Positions 35,678 through 45,313 of a stretch of DNA of 64,000 nt are shown here, piece after piece. The notes beneath the pieces were generated by a model. It saw only the letters and a program-made list of their open reading frames with translations. It was not told the origin of the DNA and did no database searches. The position numbers and the translations under genes are program-made. Each line of letters starts with the position of its first letter. The first letter of the stretch is position 1. Source of the stretch: Candidatus Obscuribacter sp. (GTDB taxonomy: Bacteria; Cyanobacteriota; Vampirovibrionia; Obscuribacterales; Obscuribacteraceae); assembly GCA_016718315.1 (NCBI GenBank), contig JADKDV010000001.1, positions 620,001 to 684,000 on the forward strand. The letters are read 5' to 3'.

Positions 35678-36292
35678 TTATCCCCAGAGAGCCAAGTGCT
35701 TGTAGCGGGCATCGGTCATGGCTAAATGCTGCAAATAGTGGAAGGCCGCAATAACCAAAGCATGTGAAATGGTGCCATCAAAAATCAAAGCCGGAATATC
35801 TTTAAGTGGCACCATACGAATCGCTACTTCTTCGTTGGTATCAAAACAAGGAGTCTGCAAATACTCAACATTGAGCGATAAGTAAGTATCGCAGATATTG
35901 CTCTGGATAGCTGGATTGGGATGATTGCGCCCAATAAAAACAGTCTCGCCGCCACCATATCCGGTTTCTTCTAAAAGCTCTCTGCGGGCCGCAACTAGTG
36001 TGGAAGCGTCTTCTGCGTCAACCATTCCGCCAGGGATTTCGAGGGTAAGTCCCTCGATGCCGTGACGGTACTGCTCAATTAGTACTACCTGCAAGTCAGC
36101 AGTAATTGGAATGACATTGACCCAGTTGCGTGGATGGAAGACATAAAAATCATGCGCTTCACCAGCCACTCTCTCAGAGGTCTGACAATGTACCGAAAAG
36201 ACCTTGCAGTCTGCCACAAGCTCTCGCTTAATCGTGGTCCAGGGTCTGACACTTAAAATTTCTACCGGTTTTGCAGGTGACGTTTTAAACAA
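35678..36292 (-). CDS. Nudix hydrolase, ADP-ribose pyrophosphatase-like
   Basis: 204 residues, TTG start. The Nudix box is complete: G-GMVDAEDASTLVAARRELLEETGYG fits GX5EX7REUXEEXGU, with acidic residue changes only outside the key positions. Upstream NVIPITADLQVVLIEQYRHGIEG and downstream GRNHPNPAIQSN match ADP-ribose/sugar-nucleotide pyrophosphatases, which clear free ADP-ribose and related compounds. First gene of a two-gene unit. Confidence 0.82.
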   Translation of the reverse strand: MFKTSPAKPVEILSVRPWTTIKRELVADCKVFSVHCQTSERVAGEAHDFYVFHPRNWVNVIPITADLQVVLIEQYRHGIEGLTLEIPGGMVDAEDASTLVAARRELLEETGYGGGETVFIGRNHPNPAIQSNICDTYLSLNVEYLQTPCFDTNEEVAIRMVPLKDIPALIFDGTISHALVIAAFHYLQHLAMTDARYKHLALWG

Positions 36293-36341
36293 TTAAGTAA
36301 CCCTCTAGTGGCATCCTGACTCAATTTATAGCACATGTAAA

Positions 36342-36371
36342 ACGCCCACCTCAAGCAATTGAGATGGGCGT
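36342..36371 (-). terminator. Terminator of the small YADDQARRGY gene
   Basis: ACGCCCACCTCAA at 36342-36354 pairs with TTGAGATGGGCGT at 36359-36371 (12 of 13 positions) around a 4-base loop. On the minus strand it is followed by TTTTAC. It lies 88 bp beyond the stop of the gene at 36460. Confidence 0.65.
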
Positions 36372-36459
36372 ATATCTATTGTGCGTAGTGCTTACTTTCA
36401 GCTTTATATCGGCAATGTCCGGCGCTCCAGTACCGGAGCAGTGCCGACATATTGGATTT

Positions 36460-36717
36460 TTAAGCGATTTTGCTAGCTTTCTTTTTGAGTTCGCTGACGA
36501 GATCTTCTTGTCCGAGGATATAGCCGCGGCGAGCTTGATCATCAGCGTAGTTAATGATTGCTTCGGTAAGAGCATTGAGCATGGACATGGGGACAAACTC
36601 ACTGACTTGATTGAGCAAACGCTCGGTGGCCACCCACTCATCGGTATTGAGCGGAATAGCATCATCAAGTCTGGCAATCACAGTGTAATTGTGCAGTTTG
36701 TCTACTTTAGCGTTCAT
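36460..36717 (-). CDS. Small protein of an undescribed YADDQARRGY family (copy 2)
   Basis: 85 residues from the ATG at 36717, which has AAAAGG 8-9 bases upstream (a GTG at 36726 overlaps that site). It shares RLDDAIPLNTDEW and AIINYADDQARRGYILGQEDL with the protein at 10705-11010; about half of the aligned residues agree. Between these motifs lies EFVPMSMLNALTE against EFAPAEMILEVAN. Short, helical and soluble, with a Lys-rich C-terminus (ELKKKASKIA). A strong terminator follows. Function unknown. Confidence 0.7.
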   Translation of the reverse strand: MNAKVDKLHNYTVIARLDDAIPLNTDEWVATERLLNQVSEFVPMSMLNALTEAIINYADDQARRGYILGQEDLVSELKKKASKIA

Positions 36718-36953
36718 GTAGTTCACCTTTTATTGAGCTGGAGCGTATTAGAGCAACTTGCTTGACCATGATGTATCCCTACCAGCACCCAGCCAGACTG
36801 CTTCAAGCAGCCCACCTGTCTATTGGTATTGGAAACACACGAGGTCTTTTGCGGTTAGCACCGCTTTTCTTGCGTGTATCTCTCTGAATTTTTTATGCCC
36901 CTAACGGGAACCCTTAATCATGAAATTGAGTTATCAAGCGGAGAATTTCATCT

Positions 36954-38417
36954 TCAGCTCTTCTTTGAATCCCAGTACGAACGGACAAAAGCCTCAGCCT
37001 GTGCGGTATTCGTCACTTCCTTAAATTCTTGGGCTTCGCTCAATGCATTCAAAATTTCGCCCACAATAGGGCCTGGTCCGATGCCCAAAAGCCCCATGAC
37101 ATCAGCCCCTCCAAGTAGCTTGGGGATGTTGGCTATACTCTCCAGATATGCAGGATATCCCTCCACCAGACTGTGTAGCGATTGGCTCAAGGCCTCGCGC
37201 TTATCACCAGTCAAGCCAGGCCCGCGCGTGGAGCCAAAGTCAGCAAAAGCAAGCAGCATTAGTTCGGCAAAATCCTCACCGACATTTCTATAAAAACGAT
37301 TGAGAGCTTTGACTGTAGGCTCTCCAGTATGGAAGAGCTGACCTGGTCTGAGGTGCCAGAGCACCAATTTTTCTACCAACTTGGTCAAAGCCCGCGGCCA
37401 CTTAGCTCTCTGTGCTAAAGGACGAATCATCTCGGCTCCCAGTTTGTCATGCCCGATAAAGCTATGACGCCCATCTGGCTGCACTTCCCAGGTGCCCGGC
37501 TTACCAATATCGTGCAAGAGCGAAGCCACTTTTGTAGCAGCCAAGCGGGTCACTCCATAAGACATGGGCTGACTGACAGACTCAACAAAATAAGCTGGCA
37601 ATGTAGGGAGCTTGGCCTCGAGCTGAGGCACGGTCTCAAGACTGTGGTCAAAGAGAGCCAGATGATGATAACTATTGGCCGTAACCCGTCTGCAGTCCTT
37701 TAGCTCGGGATAAACCGCCTCAAGCAGTCCAATTGCCCCCATCTCATGGATATAACTTCCAGCATTGGGCTTATCCATCAAAGTAAAAAACTCATAGTTG
37801 ATGCGCTCCGGCGCCACTTGAGCCAACAGTGCCATATTGTTTTTGACAAAATCGCGGGTCTGACTCTCAATTAGAGCCTCTCTTGCTACAGCAAAGCGAT
37901 AGACACGCAAAAGGCGCAATGGGTCTTCTTGCAAAACGGCTTCGCTGATAGCTCTAATAGTATTGCTCTCAAGATCCTCAAGACCACCCACCAGATCGAT
38001 AATCTGGTCACGCTCAGAGCCATCGAGAGCGAGGGCATTGATGGTCAGGTCCCGACGCATCAGGTCCTCATGCATAGAGCTTTTATAGCCCGCAAAATCG
38101 AGATAGTTACCGCTCTCCAGGACTACTCTGGCTATATCAAACTGTGGGTCAAGCACAACATAGTGTCCGGCGAGCTGGTCGGCCACGTCTCTGGCAAATT
38201 CTAGGGCATTGGACTTAATAGCAAAGTCAAAATCAAAGGGTCCGGATTTAGCAGGGGCGCCTTTAGCTGCCACCGCTTCAGTCTCGATAGCATCGCGGAT
38301 ACAGCCGCCCACAAGGTACATTTCGATACCGCGCTCTCTGGCCAAAGCAAAAGCAGCCTGCACGCTTTGATCATCCAGGGGATGCCGTCCACTAATAAAA
38401 CGGACTTGTTTTTTCAC
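36954..38417 (-). CDS. CCA tRNA nucleotidyltransferase/poly(A) polymerase family protein with HD domain
   Basis: 487 residues, GTG start. Class II nucleotidyltransferase: MYLVGGCIRDA (head), FDFDFAI with the metal-binding Asp pair (62 and 64), RRDLTINALALD (about 121-132) and the LRVYRFAVARE neck motif. An HD domain follows (KVASLLHDIGKPG and GHDKLGAEM; about 290-380), as in many bacterial CCA-adding enzymes, where it has phosphatase/phosphodiesterase activity. It adds or repairs the 3' CCA of tRNAs; an A-adding or poly(A) polymerase role cannot be excluded from sequence. Starts 5 bp after the flippase-like gene. Confidence 0.85.
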   Translation of the reverse strand: MKKQVRFISGRHPLDDQSVQAAFALARERGIEMYLVGGCIRDAIETEAVAAKGAPAKSGPFDFDFAIKSNALEFARDVADQLAGHYVVLDPQFDIARVVLESGNYLDFAGYKSSMHEDLMRRDLTINALALDGSERDQIIDLVGGLEDLESNTIRAISEAVLQEDPLRLLRVYRFAVAREALIESQTRDFVKNNMALLAQVAPERINYEFFTLMDKPNAGSYIHEMGAIGLLEAVYPELKDCRRVTANSYHHLALFDHSLETVPQLEAKLPTLPAYFVESVSQPMSYGVTRLAATKVASLLHDIGKPGTWEVQPDGRHSFIGHDKLGAEMIRPLAQRAKWPRALTKLVEKLVLWHLRPGQLFHTGEPTVKALNRFYRNVGEDFAELMLLAFADFGSTRGPGLTGDKREALSQSLHSLVEGYPAYLESIANIPKLLGGADVMGLLGIGPGPIVGEILNALSEAQEFKEVTNTAQAEAFVRSYWDSKKS

Positions 38418-38422
38418 GTGGC

Positions 38423-39577
38423 CTAAAGTGGCGTCTCCATCAGTTCTCTTTCTTCTTTAGAGATCTGGAAGTGACCTAACAAATACACCAGACCGCCCAC
38501 CAGGCTGCTCAATGTAGTCATAAACAGGAGCATGATGGCGAAGGCAATAGCATGTGAATTATCCACACCCTGCAAGGTGAGGAAATAGGTATAAGCCCAT
38601 TCGCGGATACCGATGCCGTTAAAGCTGGGGGTGACAAAACCGAGCACTGCCACCGATGGATAAAAGACAAAGTAATACCAGAGCGGAATATCATTGAGCC
38701 CAAGGGACATGCCGATAGCAACGTGCACTGCCACAATAATCACTTGCATCACAATGGAAAGCGCAATTGTGGTGCCCATGAGCTTTTTGTCACGCCAGTA
38801 GACCTGGACGCAGGAGTTATTAAACTGTTTGGCAATCCAGTTGTCCTTGCCCAAAAACTTAAGGGTAAGCGCTGGCATAAAAGGCACAACGGTAAAAATA
38901 AAGAATGTGCCAGCAAAAATCGGCAGCTTTAGCTGGATAGGCAGGCCGTTGCCGCCGGGACCAAAGAGCAAACCAACTGTGGCAAACAAAAAGAGCACAG
39001 CAATGCCAACGGTACGATCCGCCAAAACGCTATAAAAGGCATTGCTATATTGATTGGTGCCTTTTGACAGGTAGTAGCAGCGGCTAAAGTCACCGCCTAC
39101 TGTAGATGGCAAAAACAGGTTAAAAAACAAACCAACAAAGCAGTACTGCACCAGTTTGAGTAAATTGCGTTCGAGACCCACGGCCTGTGCCAATAGCTTC
39201 CATCTGTGAGCATTGAGAAAGGTACTACCCAAAAATAAAACAATGGCCACAGTGAGATAGCCTTTGTCTGCTTGCAACGCCACGTCCAGCGTCTTGTGCA
39301 AGTCGACCTTGCCAAAGAGAAACAGGCTGGCAAAAAGCACCACAGACACCAGAATCTTGGCCCGTAGTTTGGTGGTTTTTGAGATTTTGATTGAGCTCAG
39401 GCGCTCTGAAATCGATTTGCCTGGCAATTTGGTTTCCGCATTCAAGAGGTTGTCAACCGAACTTCTATAGAGAGCTTCATCTGGGGATTGTGCCGATTGT
39501 CCGGTAGCTTGTCCAGGCTGGATTGGATGATTAACATCTTTTTCCAGTGTGGTGGCGCCCTTTGGTGACGACATCAA
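38423..39577 (-). CDS. Flippase-like membrane protein (lysylphosphatidylglycerol synthetase TM-domain family)
   Basis: 384 residues with about eight membrane helices after a soluble N-terminus of 75 residues. FVGLFFNLFLPSTVGGDFSRCYYLSKG and VLADRTVGIAVLFLF are the signatures of the UPF0104/PF03706 family (the membrane part of MprF and of AglD-like proteins). These proteins move or modify lipids, and some act with glycosyltransferases. The catalytic domain of MprF is absent. Upstream of the CCA enzyme in the same operon. Confidence 0.75.
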   Translation of the reverse strand: MMSSPKGATTLEKDVNHPIQPGQATGQSAQSPDEALYRSSVDNLLNAETKLPGKSISERLSSIKISKTTKLRAKILVSVVLFASLFLFGKVDLHKTLDVALQADKGYLTVAIVLFLGSTFLNAHRWKLLAQAVGLERNLLKLVQYCFVGLFFNLFLPSTVGGDFSRCYYLSKGTNQYSNAFYSVLADRTVGIAVLFLFATVGLLFGPGGNGLPIQLKLPIFAGTFFIFTVVPFMPALTLKFLGKDNWIAKQFNNSCVQVYWRDKKLMGTTIALSIVMQVIIVAVHVAIGMSLGLNDIPLWYYFVFYPSVAVLGFVTPSFNGIGIREWAYTYFLTLQGVDNSHAIAFAIMLLFMTTLSSLVGGLVYLLGHFQISKEERELMETPL

Positions 39578-39965
39578 GATCTCCCTTCCAAAAATGAGCC
39601 TTTTGGCTTGCTACTGGATATGTTGCAAATATCCTTCGACAAACCCCGCGACCTGAGTCTAGCCCGGTTCTGCGAGATTTTGATCCATGGTACGGTAAAT
39701 GCCAAGATATTTGAAACTCAAAAAATTAACTTATGGAACTTTTCTGAGAAATTACGCTCTCTGTAAGACAGTGTCGACGCCAGGTAGGGGAAACCAGATA
39801 CAATTAAAAAAAGAAAAGATAGCCTTTATCTATTTAGTATTACGAAGATAAAGCTATTAAAGAGTCCGATGGACCCCACTGAGCGATAGTGATCTAAGAT
39901 TTGAAGTAAGTCAGTACCAAATTATTTGATGTAACCGCTAAAAATCTACATTTGAGGAAGAAAAG
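39578..39965 (+). other. Intergenic region between the flippase-like gene and ctpA
   Basis: 388 bp between divergent genes. It is A/T-rich with several short A runs (around 39805-39850) and must hold both promoters, but no hexamer pair stands out. The ribosome binding site GAGGAAG for the TTG start of ctpA lies at its right end. No RNA gene or repeat recognised. Confidence 0.55.
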
Positions 39966-41408
39966 TTGTTCGAGAGAAGAGTGGTAGCGCGCATCGGCAT
40001 TCCTCTAGCCCTGTGCTTGACCTTTTTTGGAATTCAGAACCTGATTATTGCCAAAGAAAAAGGTCCGTCAAAAGACCATATCGTCGTAGCCGATAATGGC
40101 GCCCCCATCCCGAGACCACTTGTTGCCCAACTAACTCGCAGCGGTACAGATCCTCAAGGACTCTACAATCAATCCTGGAAGCTTATCAAGGAGCAGTATT
40201 ACGACCAGGCATTTAATGGTCAAAACTGGTCCAGATGGCAGCATCACTATGATGGCAAGCTCAAAACAATGGACGATAGCCACAAAGCAATCGAGACCAT
40301 GCTTGCCAGTCTGGCTGACCCTTACACAAGATTTTTAGACAAAGAAGCATTTGCCGACGAAAAAGACCAGATTGAAGCCCACCTCTTTGGTGTTGGCATG
40401 CAACTCGGTATGACCGAGCACAAAGTCGTAGTCATTGCTCCCATCCTCGATACTCCTGCTTCGAGAGCAGGCATGATGTCTGGCGACGAAATTGTGGAAG
40501 TTGACGGCAAATCAATCAAAGGCCAATCACTCGATCAAGTCGTCAAACAAATTCGCGGCGCCATTGGTACCGAAGTAGAAATCGGCTACATGCGCAAAAA
40601 CGAGCGCAAAAAAGTCAAACTAAAACGGGCTGAAATCCCAATCAAAGCGGTTACGACGGCAGAATTTTTGCCAGGCAATATAGGTTATATCCGCCTGGAG
40701 AGCTTTATCTCCAATAAAGCCACAGAAGAAGTAAAGGCCGCCCTCAAACAGCTCAATACCGCCGACGGTATTATCATTGACTTGCGTCACAACCCGGGTG
40801 GTTTGCTCACCAATGCCATCGAAATTGCTGGTCTATTTTTGCCAAGCAAAAACGTGGTAGTGAGCACAATCGACTCTGATGGCTACAAGCAGTCATCTTT
40901 TGTAGAGGGCGAACCAGTCTGCAAATTGCCGATGGTTGTGCTTATCAACAAAGGCAGTGCTAGTGCTAGCGAAATCCTCTCTGGTGCACTGCGTGATAAT
41001 GGTCGCGCCAAACTAGTGGGAGAGAAGTCCTTTGGTAAGGGTCTTGTACAGGCTATAAACCGCCTCGTAGACGGCTCTGGTATCAACGTCACTATCGCCA
41101 AATATCTCACACCAAATGACACCGATATCCACAAGACCGGTATCTTGCCTGACTATCCAGTCAAAACCGGTGAAGAAGACATCAAAGAAGCCAAAGACCT
41201 CAAAGAAAAAGAAATCCGTGGTCCCTGGTGGATTGATTACTCAATGAAGGAATTCAAGAAACGCAGTCCCACAGACGGTAAAGATGCGCAATTGCTCAAA
41301 GCCGAAGAAGTGCTGCGCGATGAAATCGCAAAAGTGCACACTCCTAATGCCCCCAAAGCATCGGTAGTGCCTGCAGGTGGCAACAACGCACCAAAATATC
41401 AAAACTAA
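39966..41408 (+). CDS. ctpA: C-terminal processing peptidase (S41A)
   Basis: 480 residues; TTG start with GAGGAAG at good distance. N-terminal membrane anchor/signal (about 8-28), then a PDZ domain (about 140-222: DTPASRAGMMSGDEIVEVDG) and the S41 catalytic core. The nucleophile Ser lies in INKGSASASEILSGAL (about 331-336) and the general-base Lys is 358 in KSFGKGLVQ; IIIDLRHNPGGL is also typical. It cuts hydrophobic C-termini of envelope proteins. The C-terminus is highly charged. Ends in a strong terminator. Confidence 0.9.
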   Translation: MFERRVVARIGIPLALCLTFFGIQNLIIAKEKGPSKDHIVVADNGAPIPRPLVAQLTRSGTDPQGLYNQSWKLIKEQYYDQAFNGQNWSRWQHHYDGKLKTMDDSHKAIETMLASLADPYTRFLDKEAFADEKDQIEAHLFGVGMQLGMTEHKVVVIAPILDTPASRAGMMSGDEIVEVDGKSIKGQSLDQVVKQIRGAIGTEVEIGYMRKNERKKVKLKRAEIPIKAVTTAEFLPGNIGYIRLESFISNKATEEVKAALKQLNTADGIIIDLRHNPGGLLTNAIEIAGLFLPSKNVVVSTIDSDGYKQSSFVEGEPVCKLPMVVLINKGSASASEILSGALRDNGRAKLVGEKSFGKGLVQAINRLVDGSGINVTIAKYLTPNDTDIHKTGILPDYPVKTGEEDIKEAKDLKEKEIRGPWWIDYSMKEFKKRSPTDGKDAQLLKAEEVLRDEIAKVHTPNAPKASVVPAGGNNAPKYQN

Positions 41409-41431
41409 TTTGTTATTTGGACACATTGAGA

Positions 41432-41467
41432 GAAGCGGTAGATTTAGACTGCCGCTTCTTTTGTTTT
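41432..41467 (+). terminator. Terminator of ctpA
   Basis: GAAGCGGTAG at 41432-41441 pairs with CTGCCGCTTC at 41449-41458 (10 bp, one wobble) around a 7-base loop, followed by TTTTGTTTT. Strong intrinsic terminator 24 bp after the ctpA stop. Confidence 0.85.
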
Positions 41468-41499
41468 GATAACTCAATAGTCAAACAGACAATAAAGCT

Positions 41500-42093
41500 C
41501 TAGCAGTCCAGACCTTCGATGGCGCGTCCATGATGACGCAACTGGGTGGTGGTAGATATGGTGCTGGCCTCTGCCATCAGCCAATCTGGTGCGCGACGTC
41601 CGGTGAGCACCAGTACGCTGGGATCGACTCGATGATGCAATGCTTGTTTGACACTATCAAAATCGACCAGCCCCACTCTAGCTACATCAAGCAACTCATC
41701 CCCAATGACGAGATCGTCTTTGCGCTCCAAACCCTGGACAATGTATTGCAGTCCCTGACTGGCAGCGTCTTTGTCTTCAGGCAAAATACCATTTGGTGAG
41801 CTATAGAGTCTAAAGCTACCTTTTGGACCTGTCCCGAGACGATTGACACCGGTGTAGTGCATCGTCAATTTGCCAAAGTTCGATTCTTTGCTATTGGCCA
41901 GGACTCTCAAGGCTGGTCCTTCCGATGAGTTTTCTTCTAACTTATCAAAAAACACCAGGGTCACATTCATACCCTTACTGAGCGCTCTTAATGTCAGACC
42001 AAAGGCAGCAGTAGTCTTGCCACAGCCAGTGCCTAAATAGAGCCTGATTTTTTCACTGCTCGGTTTTTCAAACACAGGATCTAGGGTAGTCAT
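41500..42093 (-). CDS. cobO: Cob(I)alamin (corrinoid) adenosyltransferase, CobO/BtuR family
   Basis: 197 residues. It moves the adenosyl group of ATP to the corrinoid cobalt in vitamin B12 synthesis or salvage. P-loop YLGTGCGKTTAAFGL (the family usually has a Lys where this protein has Cys), then ALSKGMNVTLVFFDK, LVIGDELLDVARVGL and the C-terminal VLTGRRAPDWLMAEASTIST. No other cobalamin gene lies in the window. The reading frame ends soon after the HHGRAIEGLDC tail, the normal end for the family. Confidence 0.8.
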   Translation of the reverse strand: MTTLDPVFEKPSSEKIRLYLGTGCGKTTAAFGLTLRALSKGMNVTLVFFDKLEENSSEGPALRVLANSKESNFGKLTMHYTGVNRLGTGPKGSFRLYSSPNGILPEDKDAASQGLQYIVQGLERKDDLVIGDELLDVARVGLVDFDSVKQALHHRVDPSVLVLTGRRAPDWLMAEASTISTTTQLRHHGRAIEGLDC

Positions 42094-42171
42094 TTGTATT
42101 CCTTAATGGTGCTTGGTGAATGCTTGCGAATAACTCATTAAAGCTGTTGACGGTTTACGCCAGAACAATTA

Positions 42172-42597
42172 TCAATACTTGACTATCTCAACGGGCGTAC
42201 CTTTGTCATCGATGCAGACAAAAGTAAGCTCAGCAGTAGTCACATGCACTTCTTCATGTCCCCGAGTAGATTCAACGTCAACCCTGACAGTAACTGAAGT
42301 GCGCCCAAATCTAAGGGGCTTGGTATAAAAGCTTACTACTTCGCCGATATATACAGGAGCTAGGAAGTTGACCTCCTTGATACCGGCAGTAACTATGCGC
42401 TGACGAGTATATTTACTTACTTCAACAGCACCAGCAAGGTCTATATAGCTAAGTATGATGCCGCCAAAAATGGTGCCCTGATTATTTGTATCCTTGGGCT
42501 GCAAGACCACTCTAATAGCGGGATCTCGGTCGCGAGTGGAGAGAGTACGTGCTTCTGGAGCATCCTCTTTCCTGATCTTTTTTTCTTCTGCCGCCAA
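42172..42597 (-). CDS. Acyl-CoA thioesterase (hotdog fold, YciA-like)
   Basis: 141 residues; TTG start with GGAG 10 bases upstream. Hotdog motifs NNQGTIFGGIILSYIDLAGAVEVSKY with the catalytic Asp on the long helix, then GIKEVNFLAPVYIGEVVSFY and TSVTVRVDVES. It hydrolyses acyl-CoA thioesters in the cytoplasm; chain-length preference unknown. Short charged N-terminus (AAEEKKIRKEDAPE). Confidence 0.82.
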   Translation of the reverse strand: MAAEEKKIRKEDAPEARTLSTRDRDPAIRVVLQPKDTNNQGTIFGGIILSYIDLAGAVEVSKYTRQRIVTAGIKEVNFLAPVYIGEVVSFYTKPLRFGRTSVTVRVDVESTRGHEEVHVTTAELTFVCIDDKGTPVEIVKY

Positions 42598-42792
42598 CTA
42601 ACACTCACTCCAAAATTCGTCTTATAAATACAAAATAGTATCAGGAGAAACGCTGCCCAGGCTTAATACATTGCTCCTAAATCTGAGTGTGCTGGTGCAT
42701 GAAAACATTTCCCTATTTATTATGACAATTGCAAGTTATAATCCAATTTACTTCTAACTGCCTATGATTCTATTGGCAACCGCTCTTTTCAC

Positions 42793-44160
42793 TTGAGAAC
42801 CTTGAAAATAACGGCACCACTTACTACTCTCAAAGCTTTTAGCCTGCGCAATAAATCCACTGGATATTGCTTAGCTGGTTTATTGTCGCTCTCTTTTGGG
42901 CTAACAAATCCTGCCCTGGCTGATGTGCCGGTAAACACTCAAGCGATTTCGGTACAAGAAGTCTCAAGTGAAGACGTCACCAGTCCTATCAATTTGAGAC
43001 CGGCAATCGAAGACACCAAAACAGAAGCACAAGCTGAAGCTGAAGCAGAAGCTAAAGCAAATGCCAGAACAAAGGCGCAGACGGCTCCATCATGGGACCA
43101 GACAGGCAGTGCTACAGATAATGCTGCAAGCAGCAGCTCTGGGGCACCACTTGCGGTAGCAGCACCACAGGCAGTTAGTGGTGATACACCTCTATCTCAA
43201 ACTCTCGAAGCCTCAGCCCAAAAACCAGACCAGAATATTGCCGACGCACCAAGAGCAATTGCACAAGGTCGTCCTATCAGTCGAGACAACGACTTTGTAC
43301 CAATCGACTTGACTCCAGTTAGATTGCCGGAGCGCGTCAGTACATTTAACAACTACGAAAACTTCAAAGCTCAGGCTTTATATAAATTGCCCGGCCGCGT
43401 GTTTTTTAACGCCTCAGTCGAAAACTCACTGCGATTTGAAGCCAACACATTCCAGACCAATAGACACTATCTGTCAGACATGATTTATCGTGTCTTGCCT
43501 AACGTCACTGCTGGCTATGCTCTTACTAAAAAGACCAGAGTAGCTGCTAACTATTTCTTCTTCCGCGATCAATACGATCTCAGGGCATCTAGACTCTCGC
43601 GCAATATCCACTCAGTTGGTGGACGCATTGATCACGACATTCCCATCAACGAAAAAACAATGCTCAGCGTTGGCGTATTTTCGCGGGCATTGTTTATCCA
43701 GACTGCTAACGCACCAAACATAGATTTTTACGACATCATCCCATCTGCCACCATCACCAGAAGAGCTGGCATGAATGGTGTCGTGTATGGCAGCGTTCTT
43801 GGACAGCTGAGATTCCGCGATCCATTTTCAAACTTCCAGGAGGGTGACCAGTTCTACTCTCTCGGCGGTATCTGGCGCAAAGGCGCCTGGAGCTTCCTGG
43901 GAGACTCAACACTAGTAACCAACTTTGGTAATAGCAATCTGCGTGGCGGTCCAAACAACCAGGTCATCATCTTGACTGGAGAAGTCGGGCGTCGCATCCA
44001 CCCTCATCTACCTGTCACAGCCTTTGTCAGAGCAGAGCCAATCTTTAACATGGGTGCCAATACAACACCTGGTTTCTCTGGATTCAACTTCCGTATCTTT
44101 GGTGGCATCCGTGCTGAAGTATCGAAGCCACCAATATTCCCAATCAAACTTAAAGGCTAA
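42793..44160 (+). CDS. Predicted outer-membrane beta-barrel protein
   Basis: 455 residues; TTG start (second TTG at 42802 possible). Signal peptide (GYCLAGLLSLSFGLTNPALA), an Ala/Glu/Lys/Thr-rich linker (about 45-170, with a QAEAEAEAKANA run), then a C-terminal barrel: alternating strands such as VFFNASVENSLRFEAN, RVAANYFFFRDQYDL, MLSVGVFSRALFIQ and FNFRIFGGIRAEV. No named family. It implies a diderm envelope. Confidence 0.6.
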   Translation: MRTLKITAPLTTLKAFSLRNKSTGYCLAGLLSLSFGLTNPALADVPVNTQAISVQEVSSEDVTSPINLRPAIEDTKTEAQAEAEAEAKANARTKAQTAPSWDQTGSATDNAASSSSGAPLAVAAPQAVSGDTPLSQTLEASAQKPDQNIADAPRAIAQGRPISRDNDFVPIDLTPVRLPERVSTFNNYENFKAQALYKLPGRVFFNASVENSLRFEANTFQTNRHYLSDMIYRVLPNVTAGYALTKKTRVAANYFFFRDQYDLRASRLSRNIHSVGGRIDHDIPINEKTMLSVGVFSRALFIQTANAPNIDFYDIIPSATITRRAGMNGVVYGSVLGQLRFRDPFSNFQEGDQFYSLGGIWRKGAWSFLGDSTLVTNFGNSNLRGGPNNQVIILTGEVGRRIHPHLPVTAFVRAEPIFNMGANTTPGFSGFNFRIFGGIRAEVSKPPIFPIKLKG

Positions 44161-44164
44161 TACC

Positions 44165-45028
44165 TTAAGTTGAGGCGATAATCATTTCCTCTGAGTTAGA
44201 GGGTAGGCGCAAGTCATCACTTCTGTCTGCAAAATATTTGGTATTGAGATTAAAAGCAGAGACGTGCTCAACCTTTTTAAATCCAGCATCTTTAGCCAGT
44301 GAGATAATCTGCTCCGGTTTAAAGAAGCTGATAAAGGGCGTACCGCTGGCAGCCGCACCCTTTGCTGAGCGCTCCATACCCTCACGTATCTCGGGGGCAG
44401 CCATCTCCAGAGGCAAAAGAAATGTCATAGCAAGAGTCGATCCAGGAGCAAGAGTTGCCACTTGACGCATCATGGCACTGATAGCATCAATAGTAAGATA
44501 CATGCTGACACCAGTAGAGGTCACCACTGCTGGTGCATTGATATCAAAGCCTGCCTGGATGAGATTTTGCCACCAATCTCCACTGACTTCAAAATCTACC
44601 GGCACAAAGCGCAGCCACTCAGGGACACCATAACCTAGCTCAATCAGTCGCTTGACCTTCCACTTTTGCGGACCAGCTTGATCCACTTCAAAAACTTTGA
44701 GGTGGCTTGCTATCTCGGGTCTGCGCTGAGCAAAAGTATCGAGACCGGCGCCCAAAATGACATACTGTTTTATTGACTGACTGGTTTGCTCTAAAATCAA
44801 ATCCTCTATATAGCGAGCCCGAGCGATAATTGAGGCACGGAAGAAGCGCGTACCATCAGGGTCCATATCAGGACGCTGGCGCCAGCTATCATCGGGAGCC
44901 AGGAGTTTATACCCTACCTCGTCTTTGATCACATGTGGTGGACTATCAACCTGCACATGTATAGCCCGCCATAGTGCCACTCTTACAGCAGAGCTTTGGG
45001 GAGCAACCAGGTCTTTATCGTTCATCAT
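44165..45028 (-). CDS. SAM-dependent methyltransferase, leucine carboxyl methyltransferase (LCMT) family
   Basis: 287 residues. SSAVRVALWRAIHVQVDSPP, then the SAM-binding QYVILGAGLDTFAQRRPE and VFEVDQAGPQKWKVKRL, and ATFVPVDFE-like VPVDFEVSGDWW, match the bacterial LCMT/PPM family (also called YktD/Rv-type O-methyltransferases), which methylate carboxyl or hydroxyl groups of small molecules. Substrate unknown. It converges on the barrel gene with a 4-bp gap. Confidence 0.82.
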   Translation of the reverse strand: MMNDKDLVAPQSSAVRVALWRAIHVQVDSPPHVIKDEVGYKLLAPDDSWRQRPDMDPDGTRFFRASIIARARYIEDLILEQTSQSIKQYVILGAGLDTFAQRRPEIASHLKVFEVDQAGPQKWKVKRLIELGYGVPEWLRFVPVDFEVSGDWWQNLIQAGFDINAPAVVTSTGVSMYLTIDAISAMMRQVATLAPGSTLAMTFLLPLEMAAPEIREGMERSAKGAAASGTPFISFFKPEQIISLAKDAGFKKVEHVSAFNLNTKYFADRSDDLRLPSNSEEMIIAST

Positions 45029-45313
45029 GCATCTCTATCAAGTGCTAGTTGGAGCCGATATTATTGTATCTAATGAGACACTGCCGCAAAGGCACCTCAT
45101 TCTCTATTGCCATACGACACAGTTTAAGCCAAAAAATTAGAGACATCCAGCAACCAGGCGTGGCTGTAGGTCTTGAGTTCAGCCACGACTACTTCACGCG
45201 ACATTCACAATAGCCTCACAACCAATTCACGTACTAACCGTACAGTGAGGTCAGTTCTCCTCTTAATCCCCTGGCTCCCAGTAATTGGGCGGCTACAGCT
45301 ATGGTGAAATTGC

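Noticed and set aside
36851..36871. Short hairpin GCGGT-TAGC-ACCGC followed by TTTTCTT
   Set aside because: Only a 5-bp stem and no plus-strand gene ends just upstream; too weak to call a terminator.
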